Shown here one piece after another: positions 51,696 to 59,639 of a DNA stretch of 64,000 nucleotides. The stretch covers positions 124,001 to 188,000 of the forward strand of contig NZ_CANLZM010000005.1 of NCBI RefSeq assembly GCF_947495565.1, written 5' to 3'. The stretch comes from an uncultured Pontibacter sp. GTDB lineage: Bacteria; Bacteroidota; Bacteroidia; Cytophagales; Hymenobacteraceae. Numbering within the stretch: position 1 is the first letter of the stretch; every line of letters starts with the position of its first letter. The notes beneath the pieces are model-generated. The model searched no databases and was not told the origin of the DNA. It saw only the letters and a list, made by a program, of their open reading frames with translations. The position numbers and the translations under genes are program-made.

Positions 51696-52508
51696 CTACT
51701 TAGTCAGTACAACGGTTTTTTGGTCATGAACCAGGTTCGTGAAAATACCAATACCACCCTCTACTGATGACTTTATTTTTGATGGTTGTGAAAACGGATT
51801 TCCATTGGCACTCTTAGCATCAGAGATGGAAGAAAGAAACTCGTAATACTGCTTCTCGATGTGGTATAACGTAACGATCAGCGTATCGCCTTCTTCATAA
51901 TCATAGGCAGAGCCATAAGATACCCGCTTGCCGTTTGTCAGTTCATCAGAAGTTAACAAGTCTCGGTCGGAGCCGGCACTGAGGCTGTCTATATGCGTCA
52001 GATAACGGTAGTAGTTATCGGTGCTGCCGTTATCGTAGAAAGAGGTAAGCAGGTAAGCCTTATCTTTGTCGTTAAACTTCCATTCTATTTCATCTATCGG
52101 CACTTTAGGCTGTATTTTAGTGTAGCCAGTCAGTTTCCGGCCTTTGCCATCCACTACCTCCAAGTAATAGGTTTGGCCGGGTGCTCCGGTCATAATTTCA
52201 GTGGAAGTATGTGTGTAAAAACGACCATTGCTGCTAACCAGCACCGGTTTATAGTTTAACTGTATGCGTTTGCCTTCGTGGGTGGTGATGTATACTTCTG
52301 CATCTGGCACAAGGGGCGGAACAGGTTCATCAAAGTAGGCGGAGCTTTCCAGCACAGAAGCTCTGATGGTGCGGCCAGGCTCCAGGTAGCACTCCACCAC
52401 CAGCTGGGGCTCATGGTCAGGCAGGTCTACATCAATATCCTTCTCCAGGTCGCAGGAGGCAAGGGCGACCAGCAGTGGCAGCAGGAAGTATAAAAATCGC
52501 TTTCGCAT
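51696..52508 (-). CDS. DUF4249 lipoprotein partnered with TonB receptor
   Basis: 270 residues. Lipoprotein signal with lipobox LASC (Cys about residue 19). The body starts KDIDVDLPDHEPQLVVECYLEPG, the DUF4249 opening. The gene begins 2 bp after the stop of the TonB receptor, so they are translationally coupled; DUF4249 lipoproteins commonly accompany these CarboxypepD_reg receptors and probably form a lid or capture subunit, as SusD does for SusC (inference). Ligand unknown. Confidence 0.88.
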   Translation of the reverse strand: MRKRFLYFLLPLLVALASCDLEKDIDVDLPDHEPQLVVECYLEPGRTIRASVLESSAYFDEPVPPLVPDAEVYITTHEGKRIQLNYKPVLVSSNGRFYTHTSTEIMTGAPGQTYYLEVVDGKGRKLTGYTKIQPKVPIDEIEWKFNDKDKAYLLTSFYDNGSTDNYYRYLTHIDSLSAGSDRDLLTSDELTNGKRVSYGSAYDYEEGDTLIVTLYHIEKQYYEFLSSISDAKSANGNPFSQPSKIKSSVEGGIGIFTNLVHDQKTVVLTK

Positions 52509-52510
52509 TA

Positions 52511-54817
52511 TCAGAATCTAAAGTTATAGGTAACAGATGGAATAACGGGGAAAAGCGATACCTGCTTGGCCTGAAAGCCGATTGTCAGCTCGTCGTTTAT
52601 GTCCTTCTGTTGCTCAAAGTAAATAAAGTATGGGTTGCGCCGATTGTAGATGTTATAGACGCTAAACGTCAGGTCTGCCTCTCCACGTTTTGGTTTGAGC
52701 TTCAGCACAGCTCCCAGGTCCAGGCGGTGATAGGCCGCCAATCGGTACGCATTCCGGTCTTCGTAAATAGGCACGATGGTCGGGTCTTTCCCCTCCACAT
52801 CCTGAAAGGCAAACCGGGCTACCGGAACTGAATAGGCATTTCCTGTGCCGTACACAAAGGCGCCTGTCAGGCTGAGCCGCTTGTTAAGGCGGTGCATAAG
52901 CACCAGGCTGATGTCGTGGCGGCGGTCGTAGCGGGCCGGAAAACGCTTGCCGTCGTTAATGCCGTCAAACTTGCGATAGGTCCAGGAGAGAGTATAGCCC
53001 AGCCAGCCGGTGGTTTTGCCGCTTACCTTCTCTAAGTATAGCTCATTGCCGTAGCTATCGCCTTTTCCAAACAGGAATTCATTCTCCAGGCTGTCATTCA
53101 CAAAAAGATTGGCACCGTCGCGGAAGTCTATCTGGTTCTGCATCCATTTATAGTATACTTCATTGGTGACGAGGTATTTGCCTTTCCCGAAAAGATGACT
53201 CACACCCAATGCCGCCTGCTGAGAGCGCTGAGGCTCAACATTTTCGTTAGAAGGATACCAGATATCAGTAGGCAGGGAGGCGCCAGAGTTGGTGAGCAGG
53301 TGTACGTACTGCATCATACTGGCATAACTGGCTTTCAGGGAAGTTGTCTCGTTCAAGGTGTATTTGGCAGCTGCACGCGGCTCCAGGGCGGTATAGGTTT
53401 TCCCGTTGCTGTTAAAGCCCGATAACCGCAGCCCGTAGTTAAGGGAAATCATGGGGCTTAGCACAAAGTCGTCGGAGGCGTAGAGGCCAAATTCGCTGCC
53501 CTGGTATATGTTCCCTGCCCCAAAGCTCAACGTGCTGTCTGCCGATTCAAAGTTTAGGCGCCCAACCGTAAAGCCATGATGCGTGGCTTGTGCCCCGAAT
53601 TTTAAACTATGGCCGTTTCCTACAAACCAGTCAAAATCGGTTTTGAAAGTATAATCCTGTACCTCAGAAGTGAGTTTGAAAGTGAAAATATCAATCTTAT
53701 TGGTGATGTTATACTTGTAACCGGTAGAAATAAGGGAGGTGCTGGCGTAAAGGTTATCGTTAAACTTATGGCGCCAGTTCAGGTTGCCCATGGTGTTGCC
53801 CCAGTCAAAGCCGAAACGGAAGTCGCTGTCGTTAAAGCCAAAGAAGTCGCGGCCAAAGTAACCGCTCAGGCTAAGCTGGTCCTTATCACTTAAAGTATAG
53901 TTCAGGCTTCCGTTTAAGTCGTAGAAATAATAATCAGGGATAGGGTTATACTCTTTGTCTCCTTCCTTGATGCGGTTTAGCTGCCGGGTAAAAATATCGA
54001 CATACGTTCGTCGGCCGCTCACCGTAAAGTTCAGCTTATCTTTTATTATGGGGCCATCTACGGTAAGGCGTGAGGAAATAAGGCCCAGCCCGCCATTAGC
54101 CTGGATCCGCTCATTATTGCCCTTGTTCATCTTCACATCCACTACCGACGACAGCCTGCCGCCAAACTGCGCTGGGAAACCGCCTTTATACAGCTCCACG
54201 CTTCTTACTGCATCCGGGTTAAACACGCTGAAAAAACCGAACAGGTGAGAGGGGTTGTAGATCATGGCATCGTCGAGCAGCACCAGGTTCTGGTCCGGGC
54301 CTCCGCCACGCACATAAAGCCCGGAAGTGCCTTCGCCGCCAGACTGTATACCTGGTTTAAGCTGCAGCGTTTTCACAAGGTCAACTTCACCGAAAAGCGC
54401 CGGCAGCAGCTTCGCCTCGCGCGATGAAAGAGACTCTACGCTCATGCGGGTGTCGTTTAGCTTCTGCTGCAGCGAGCTGGCCTGTATCTCCACCACTTTC
54501 AGCTCATTACTGGCTGGCTCAAGTATAAAGCTCACATTTTGGCCGGTTCCTGCTACCACAATGGTGCGGCTGGTGGTGGCGTAGCCCACATAAGTTGCCT
54601 GCAGGGTATGCTCGCCTTCAGGTAGGCTGAGGGTGTAGTAACCGTTTTCGTTTGTGATGGTGCCAATGCCTGTTTCGGGTGCTGATACGGTGGCACCGAT
54701 AAGCGCCTCGTTGTTGGTTCCGGCGCGGACATAGCCTTGTACCACCTGCCTTTGCGCCCAAGCGGGCAGCGCAACAAGTAGCAGTAGCAATAGGATAGTA
54801 GTATGGTAGATGCGCAT
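52511..54817 (-). CDS. TonB-dependent receptor with CarboxypepD_reg-like domain
   Basis: 768 residues. Signal peptide (cleavage near AWAQRQ, residue 21), a CarboxypepD_reg-like beta-sandwich (24-105: VQGYVRAGTNNEALIGATV), the plug with TSGLYVRGGGPDQNLVLLDDAMIYNP (about 175-200) and FGGRLSSVVDVKMNKGN, then a beta-barrel ending in a terminal aromatic (TYNFRF). It should import a large ligand across the outer membrane with TonB energy; the substrate is unknown, and no enzyme genes flank it. Upstream there is a hairpin at 54832-54864. Confidence 0.93.
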   Translation of the reverse strand: MRIYHTTILLLLLLVALPAWAQRQVVQGYVRAGTNNEALIGATVSAPETGIGTITNENGYYTLSLPEGEHTLQATYVGYATTSRTIVVAGTGQNVSFILEPASNELKVVEIQASSLQQKLNDTRMSVESLSSREAKLLPALFGEVDLVKTLQLKPGIQSGGEGTSGLYVRGGGPDQNLVLLDDAMIYNPSHLFGFFSVFNPDAVRSVELYKGGFPAQFGGRLSSVVDVKMNKGNNERIQANGGLGLISSRLTVDGPIIKDKLNFTVSGRRTYVDIFTRQLNRIKEGDKEYNPIPDYYFYDLNGSLNYTLSDKDQLSLSGYFGRDFFGFNDSDFRFGFDWGNTMGNLNWRHKFNDNLYASTSLISTGYKYNITNKIDIFTFKLTSEVQDYTFKTDFDWFVGNGHSLKFGAQATHHGFTVGRLNFESADSTLSFGAGNIYQGSEFGLYASDDFVLSPMISLNYGLRLSGFNSNGKTYTALEPRAAAKYTLNETTSLKASYASMMQYVHLLTNSGASLPTDIWYPSNENVEPQRSQQAALGVSHLFGKGKYLVTNEVYYKWMQNQIDFRDGANLFVNDSLENEFLFGKGDSYGNELYLEKVSGKTTGWLGYTLSWTYRKFDGINDGKRFPARYDRRHDISLVLMHRLNKRLSLTGAFVYGTGNAYSVPVARFAFQDVEGKDPTIVPIYEDRNAYRLAAYHRLDLGAVLKLKPKRGEADLTFSVYNIYNRRNPYFIYFEQQKDINDELTIGFQAKQVSLFPVIPSVTYNFRF

Positions 54818-54831
54818 TGGTGCAGCTGTTA

Positions 54832-54864
54832 CACTGATTTTTGGCTCAAGTTAACCAATCAGTG
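54832..54864 (-). other. Hairpin in the leader of the TonB receptor gene
   Basis: CACTGATT (54832-54839) and AATCAGTG (54857-54864) form a perfect 8-bp stem extended by TGG/CCA, ending 14 bp before the ATG. It could be a repressor site or a leader structure affecting translation. Confidence 0.4.
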
Positions 54865-55092
54865 GGTAACAGTATATTATATTATCGTCAGTTAATGGCT
54901 AAACTACCTATAGGTATAATAGGTTTACTTTATCAGGTGATTTTTATGCATGGCAAAAGCCATTGCAAGTTGCAACAGCTTTTGCGCCAATTGCAGAGGT
55001 AGAGCTTTCTAATTGCTTTGAAAGAAACTTACGTAGTATCTTTTGCTGTGGATTGGTAGAAGTACATTTAGCCTTAGCTACGCCATAAAATC

Positions 55093-55110
55093 AAGTTGCT
55101 GCAGCAACTT
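55093..55110 (-). terminator. Palindrome downstream of the tolC-like gene
   Basis: AAGTTGCTGCAGCAACTT is a perfect 18-bp palindrome 15 bp beyond the TolC-like stop. On the minus strand GATTTTAT follows, so weak termination is plausible. The rest of the 54818-55125 gap holds only the receptor leader hairpin and AT-rich sequence. Confidence 0.4.
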
Positions 55111-55125
55111 AATTTTAAAGCAGCC

Positions 55126-56478
55126 TTAGCCCTGATACAGTTCCAGAATACGCTTTTTCAGGTAAAACTCACACTTGCTTTGCAAAAGTTCGGCCTGTGC
55201 TCTATTCATGTTGTTCAGCGACTCCATGTAGGCAAAAAAGTCGATGTTGCCTAACTCGTAGCGCCGCTTCGCCGATTCGAAAGCACGTTGGGTGTACTCC
55301 AAGTTTGCTGTAACGGTGTTATACTTTTCGCGGGCGGCCAATACATCCTGGTAGGCCTGCTGCAAAGTCTGGCGCAGCTGGTTCTGGCTGGCCACATAAT
55401 CCAGCTCTGCGTTGCGGAGGTCTAAGCGGGCGGTTTGTGCGTCGAAGTGCCGGCTTAGACCATTGAATATTGGGATGCTAAGGTTGAGCACCACAACTTT
55501 TCGTTGGTTCAGGTCCAGCTGTTCGAAATAAGGCATGGTGGTCAGGTTGCCATTTTCCGGGTCTTTGTAGATGTTGCTGGAGTAGTTGGAGCCGACCATG
55601 CCTTCCAGTGACAAGGTAGGGGAGAAACTGCTTTTGGCTGCTTTCAGGTCTGTTTTAGCGGCATCCAGGGAGGCGGCAGAGGATTTTACGAGCGGCGAGT
55701 AAGCCATTGCCTTTGCCATTATCTCTTCTTCTGTGGGAAGCTCCATATTAATCTCGGCTGGCGTGGCGGGCATCTCTAAAGTATAATTCGGGTTGCCTTC
55801 CACGTTCATCTCCTGCACCAGCAGCAGGTTGGCTCTGCGGTAGTTGTTTTGGTGGGTGATCAGGTTGAGTTTTTCTGTGGCTATCTGGGCTTTTAGCTGA
55901 TACACCTCGTCCTGCGCCCGCACGCCGGCCTGTTCCAGTTTCTCCATCTGGCTCAGTTGCCCCTCCAGAAGCTTTATTCTCTGCTCGGATATGCTGATGT
56001 TTTCGCGGTCTACGAGGGCTTGCAGGTAATAGCCGGTTATGTTTGTTTCCAGGTCAATTTCTGCCTGTTGCGCTGCATAAACGCTTGCCTGTGCCTGCTG
56101 TTTAGATTTCTTGAGTTCAAATAGCTTGGAAAAGCCGTCGAAAAGTACAACCTGGCCTGCCAGGTAAGGGTAGGAGGCATTGGTATTTCCGCGCTGCACC
56201 TGGCCAGTTACGTTATCGAACACAAGACCATTGGAGCGGCTAACGTCAGCATTGGCCGAGATGCTGGGCAGGTATCCATACTTGTTGCGGCGCACATTGA
56301 TGTCGGCTTTGGTACTGTTGTAGCGTGCCTGCCGCAAGGCCACATTGTTCTGGCGAGCCAGTTCAAGGCTTTTTTCCAGGGTCAGCGGTTGCTGCGCACA
56401 GGCTGCAGCCGCTAAACTAAGGCAAAAGATTAGCCCTCCCAGCTTTTTGAGCAGGGCTCCGGTCATACATTTTTTCAT
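55126..56478 (-). CDS. TolC family outer-membrane efflux protein
   Basis: 450 residues with a signal peptide (cleavage near AACAQQP). OEP repeats are seen in LTLEKSLELARQNNVALRQARYN and the long coiled-coil helices around 130-200 and 330-420 (LRQTLQQAYQDVLAAREKYNTVTANLEY). A trimeric TolC-like channel would connect an inner-membrane transporter to the outside. It ends the leftward cluster with HlyD-, LolD- and MacB-type genes at 59.6-64 kb, separated by toast-rack and M61 genes. Confidence 0.92.
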   Translation of the reverse strand: MKKCMTGALLKKLGGLIFCLSLAAAACAQQPLTLEKSLELARQNNVALRQARYNSTKADINVRRNKYGYLPSISANADVSRSNGLVFDNVTGQVQRGNTNASYPYLAGQVVLFDGFSKLFELKKSKQQAQASVYAAQQAEIDLETNITGYYLQALVDRENISISEQRIKLLEGQLSQMEKLEQAGVRAQDEVYQLKAQIATEKLNLITHQNNYRRANLLLVQEMNVEGNPNYTLEMPATPAEINMELPTEEEIMAKAMAYSPLVKSSAASLDAAKTDLKAAKSSFSPTLSLEGMVGSNYSSNIYKDPENGNLTTMPYFEQLDLNQRKVVVLNLSIPIFNGLSRHFDAQTARLDLRNAELDYVASQNQLRQTLQQAYQDVLAAREKYNTVTANLEYTQRAFESAKRRYELGNIDFFAYMESLNNMNRAQAELLQSKCEFYLKKRILELYQG

Positions 56479-56523
56479 AGTTTTATCTTATACTAAGTGG
56501 CAATAATCTCTGCAAAGTATAAG

Positions 56524-58401
56524 CTAGGCACCGTTTAGCCCAAGCCAGGCATTGCGCAGCTGCACTTGCTCCGGAGTAGCCATTGGGTCTAGCTTTAGCA
56601 CGTGCTGCTGCTCGCGCTTCACGGCGGTTGCCTTGCCTTTCAGTTTCTTCTCCTTTAGCTCTCCTTTGCTATTCAGGCGGCCCACGGTAAAGGTTAGTTT
56701 GTCGCCGGGTGTCATGCGTTGCAGCTCTTCCCCGATCAGTTCGCGGATGTTGGTAGGGGTGATTTCTGTGCCGTTAAAAGCCAGGAGCAAATCGCCGGTC
56801 TGGAAGCCCAGCTTACGGCCAAAAGCATCCATATCGGCTGTGTCGGCTACTTTTATTTTGTTGGCTTCTTCGTCATAGCCTGGTGCAAAGCCGCCATAGG
56901 AGATAATCTCCTGCGTTCCGGACGGCGTATAGGAAATGCCCACTTTGCGGAAGGTCTCCTCTAAAGGCAGCGGCTCCGACCCTTCCACATACTTGGTGAA
57001 AAACTCCCGTATCTCAGGGTAAGTCATCTCTGTTATTTTATCGAAAAGCTCCTCGTCTTTGAAGGCGTTTTCCTTGCCGTAGGTTTTGGAGAGATCGAGC
57101 ATCAGGTCGCGTAAGCCATACTTGCCCTCACTCAGCTCCCGCAGCCGTACATCCAGCGCCAGGGCAATCAGAGAGCCTTTCTGGTACACGTTGCCATACT
57201 CGTTCTCATACTTATCCAGCACCTGCGCGCTCATCACTGTAAATGGCAGCGTATCGTTGTAATATGTTTTAGAAGTTAAGATATAATCCCGGATCTTCTC
57301 CAGGAACTCGTCTATGCCGAAGAGGTTTTCATACAGCTGCACATGCGTAGCAAAGTACTCGGTTACGCCTTCGTACAGCCAGAGGTGTTTCGACATTTTC
57401 GGGTTGATAAAATCGAAGTTGCCGATCTCCTCAGAATGTATGTTCAGGGGGGTAACGATATGGAAGAACTCGTGTGCCGCCACATCGCGGATGGTGCTGC
57501 TGAACTGCGCCTCCGGCATCTCCGGCAGAAAATATACGGAAGAGTAGGAGTGCTCCAGCGCCCCGAAAGAGCCGGATTTGCCTACGCGCTCCGGCACGTA
57601 AATCAGAAATGCATACTTATCCACGGGTAAAGTGCCGCCCAGATAACTGCGCTGTGCCTCCAGTATACTTTGCACGTTGGTTGCAATAGGCGCTGAAGTA
57701 ACGCGCCCCGATGGCGAGTATACCGATACCAGCACCTCTGTCTCGCCCAGGTTGAGCACCGTTGTATCCGGAATATTATACATGAGCGGCGAGTCGGCAA
57801 GGTCTACATAGTTGGGCAGCTCATACGTGTCCAGAGAGTCGGAAGAAGTTACTGCTATAAGCGGTGTAGAGCCGTAAAAACCCTGTGGTTTGGTGATGTT
57901 CAGTTGGTAAGGCACTTGCTTCATGCCATCAAAATAGCCTACAAAGCCAAAGGTGTTCAGCAGGAAGTTTTTGTTTTCCTCGATGTTGGTACCCCCCGGT
58001 TCAAATACCACATCCTCGCGCTTGGCTGCATCAAAGGTATCATCTACCCAATAGGAAATCCGGTGAAGCTTATCGGCGTTGCTGATCTTCCAGCGGTTAG
58101 TATCCAGTTTTTGTACAGCCAGCGTATCGCCGTTTAAAGTATAGGCTTTAAAATCTGTGACAAACTTACCGAAGTCGGAGACGGAGTAGGTGCCCGGCAC
58201 AATCTTGGGCATGTTGTAAACGGTTTCAGCCTGTTTTATAGCCGGAGCCTGCACGGTTACCTGCACCCTATCATTTTGTACGTTGGTCAGGTCTACAGAA
58301 ACGCTATACTTGTTGGCAGCATTTTGCTGTGCGGCAACGTTGCCGGATAAAGTTAGGCTTAGCCCAAGGCTCAGCAGCAGAGTTACTTTTTGTATCAACA
58401 T
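56524..58401 (-). CDS. Exported M61 family aminopeptidase with PDZ domain
   Basis: 625 residues with a signal peptide (cleavage near VAAQQ). Gluzincin motif H310-E311-F-F-H314 in AAHEFFHIV, third ligand E344 in WLYEGVTEYF, then a C-terminal PDZ-like domain (about 530-610). M61 enzymes (glycyl aminopeptidases) trim N-terminal Gly/Ala. The ATG at 58401 is used since the upstream in-frame extension adds charged residues before the signal peptide. 45 bp upstream of the TolC-like gene, likely co-transcribed. Confidence 0.92.
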   Translation of the reverse strand: MLIQKVTLLLSLGLSLTLSGNVAAQQNAANKYSVSVDLTNVQNDRVQVTVQAPAIKQAETVYNMPKIVPGTYSVSDFGKFVTDFKAYTLNGDTLAVQKLDTNRWKISNADKLHRISYWVDDTFDAAKREDVVFEPGGTNIEENKNFLLNTFGFVGYFDGMKQVPYQLNITKPQGFYGSTPLIAVTSSDSLDTYELPNYVDLADSPLMYNIPDTTVLNLGETEVLVSVYSPSGRVTSAPIATNVQSILEAQRSYLGGTLPVDKYAFLIYVPERVGKSGSFGALEHSYSSVYFLPEMPEAQFSSTIRDVAAHEFFHIVTPLNIHSEEIGNFDFINPKMSKHLWLYEGVTEYFATHVQLYENLFGIDEFLEKIRDYILTSKTYYNDTLPFTVMSAQVLDKYENEYGNVYQKGSLIALALDVRLRELSEGKYGLRDLMLDLSKTYGKENAFKDEELFDKITEMTYPEIREFFTKYVEGSEPLPLEETFRKVGISYTPSGTQEIISYGGFAPGYDEEANKIKVADTADMDAFGRKLGFQTGDLLLAFNGTEITPTNIRELIGEELQRMTPGDKLTFTVGRLNSKGELKEKKLKGKATAVKREQQHVLKLDPMATPEQVQLRNAWLGLNGA

Positions 58402-58423
58402 ATTTTTTATAGAAGAATCAATA

Positions 58424-58449
58424 AGAACAGATAACGTACGATCTGTTCT
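58424..58449 (-). promoter_or_regulatory. Inverted repeat upstream of the M61 gene
   Basis: AGAACAGAT (58424-58432) and ATCTGTTCT (58441-58449) are perfect 9-bp arms with an 8-bp spacer, 23 bp before the ATG. Operator or leader hairpin. The remaining 58450-58869 holds one more hairpin (CCCTGGC/GCCAGGG, 58714-58750) and no gene. Confidence 0.45.
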
Positions 58450-58869
58450 TTCGCTTGTTTTTGGTTCAGGTTTGAGTTTACAGGTGCTAAATCTATACTT
58501 CTGTTTCACTCAAACACCTTGCCCAAGTAAGTTTGGCAGCGTGTTTATGCCATATTGCCCAGGGCACCCATCTTACTCTCTACTCCAATGTAGCGTTTTT
58601 GGTATGCTTTTTACTTTGGTTTTAGACTAACTGGCGCTTTTTGTAGACTAGCATCCGCCCTGTTGCCGAATAGATGCTGTTGGTCCGTAAAAGGTTGCCG
58701 GGCTGTTAATGAACCCTGGCTGCGGCTGGCTGTGCCGTCTTATGCCAGGGAACTATCACAAACAAACAACTAATATCTTATCTGCCTCTGCTCTCAGCGC
58801 CTTTTCCAAAGTAGCAAGTATGGCTGCTACTGTCTTCTTCAGCGTGGTATGCTTTGGCGCAATGAAAGG

Positions 58870-59613
58870 CTAATCTTGGTTCCGAACAGTGATACTGCCT
58901 AAGCCTCCTGCTGCTTTTATAGTTAAAGTATGATTTGCTTTGCCAAACGCTTCATTTATGTAGAATCTGCCTTTTTTCGTGAGCCCGGACAGATCCTGAC
59001 TGCCAAAGCCGCTTGTCTCCAGTTTTACGCCTGTGCCCTTTGGCAACGTCAGGTTGATCTCTCCCATACCGCCGGCAATATCCAGTGTCAGGTCGTGGTT
59101 CCAGTCTCCACTCAGGTCCAGGTTCAGTTCACCTACACCAGCCTTAATATTTGCCTCTCTCAGCGCACTTTTGGCTAGTTTAACATCCAGGGCCACGGCA
59201 CCAGCCTGAATCTCCAGCTTCTGCACTTTGCTGTTACCTAAATCTATTTTAGATTCTCCGGCGCCCATTTGTAAATAAAGTTCAAGCGGTGTGTTTTTGC
59301 TGAGGTTAACGTCCCAGTTGTTCTCAACATCGCTCTGGTTGCCGCTTACTTTTTTCTGGCTCAGTTCCAGCGCTGCGGTTCCGTTTTTCTTGTTCAGGTC
59401 CATCCGGGGAGTCCAGCTAACAAGGCTGTACTGTATTTTTGTGCTGATCAGGTCGGAGCCGGAGGCGTTCAGATTTAAAGTGCCCACAGGTATTTCAAGG
59501 CGCACGGTGCTGTTCGAGATGCCGGTGGCAGGTATAACTTTATCATAGGTTTGCTGCGCCATCAGCACATGGGCTGTCAGGCAGATGCAGAGTAGAAGTA
59601 AGAGCTTTTTCAT
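58870..59613 (-). CDS. Exported toast-rack family protein
   Basis: 247 residues with a signal peptide (cleavage near VLMAQQ, about residue 19). It has repeated beta-turn rungs such as LELYLQMGAGESKIDLGNSKVQ, LEIQAGAVALDVKLAKSAL, ANIKAGVGELNLDLSGD and LDIAGGMGEINLTLPKGTG, the toast-rack/LiaF-C-like fold. Role unknown; such domains occur in envelope-stress proteins. 26 bp after the MacB-type permease gene, so probably one operon. Confidence 0.78.
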   Translation of the reverse strand: MKKLLLLLCICLTAHVLMAQQTYDKVIPATGISNSTVRLEIPVGTLNLNASGSDLISTKIQYSLVSWTPRMDLNKKNGTAALELSQKKVSGNQSDVENNWDVNLSKNTPLELYLQMGAGESKIDLGNSKVQKLEIQAGAVALDVKLAKSALREANIKAGVGELNLDLSGDWNHDLTLDIAGGMGEINLTLPKGTGVKLETSGFGSQDLSGLTKKGRFYINEAFGKANHTLTIKAAGGLGSITVRNQD

Positions 59614-59639
59614 GTGTGCAAAGTATGGTTCGTTCGTTT

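Noticed and set aside
58714-58750. CCCTGGC/GCCAGGG hairpin downstream of the toast-rack gene as a terminator
   Set aside because: There is no U-run after it and it lies over 100 bp from the stop codon, so it was not listed as a separate terminator.
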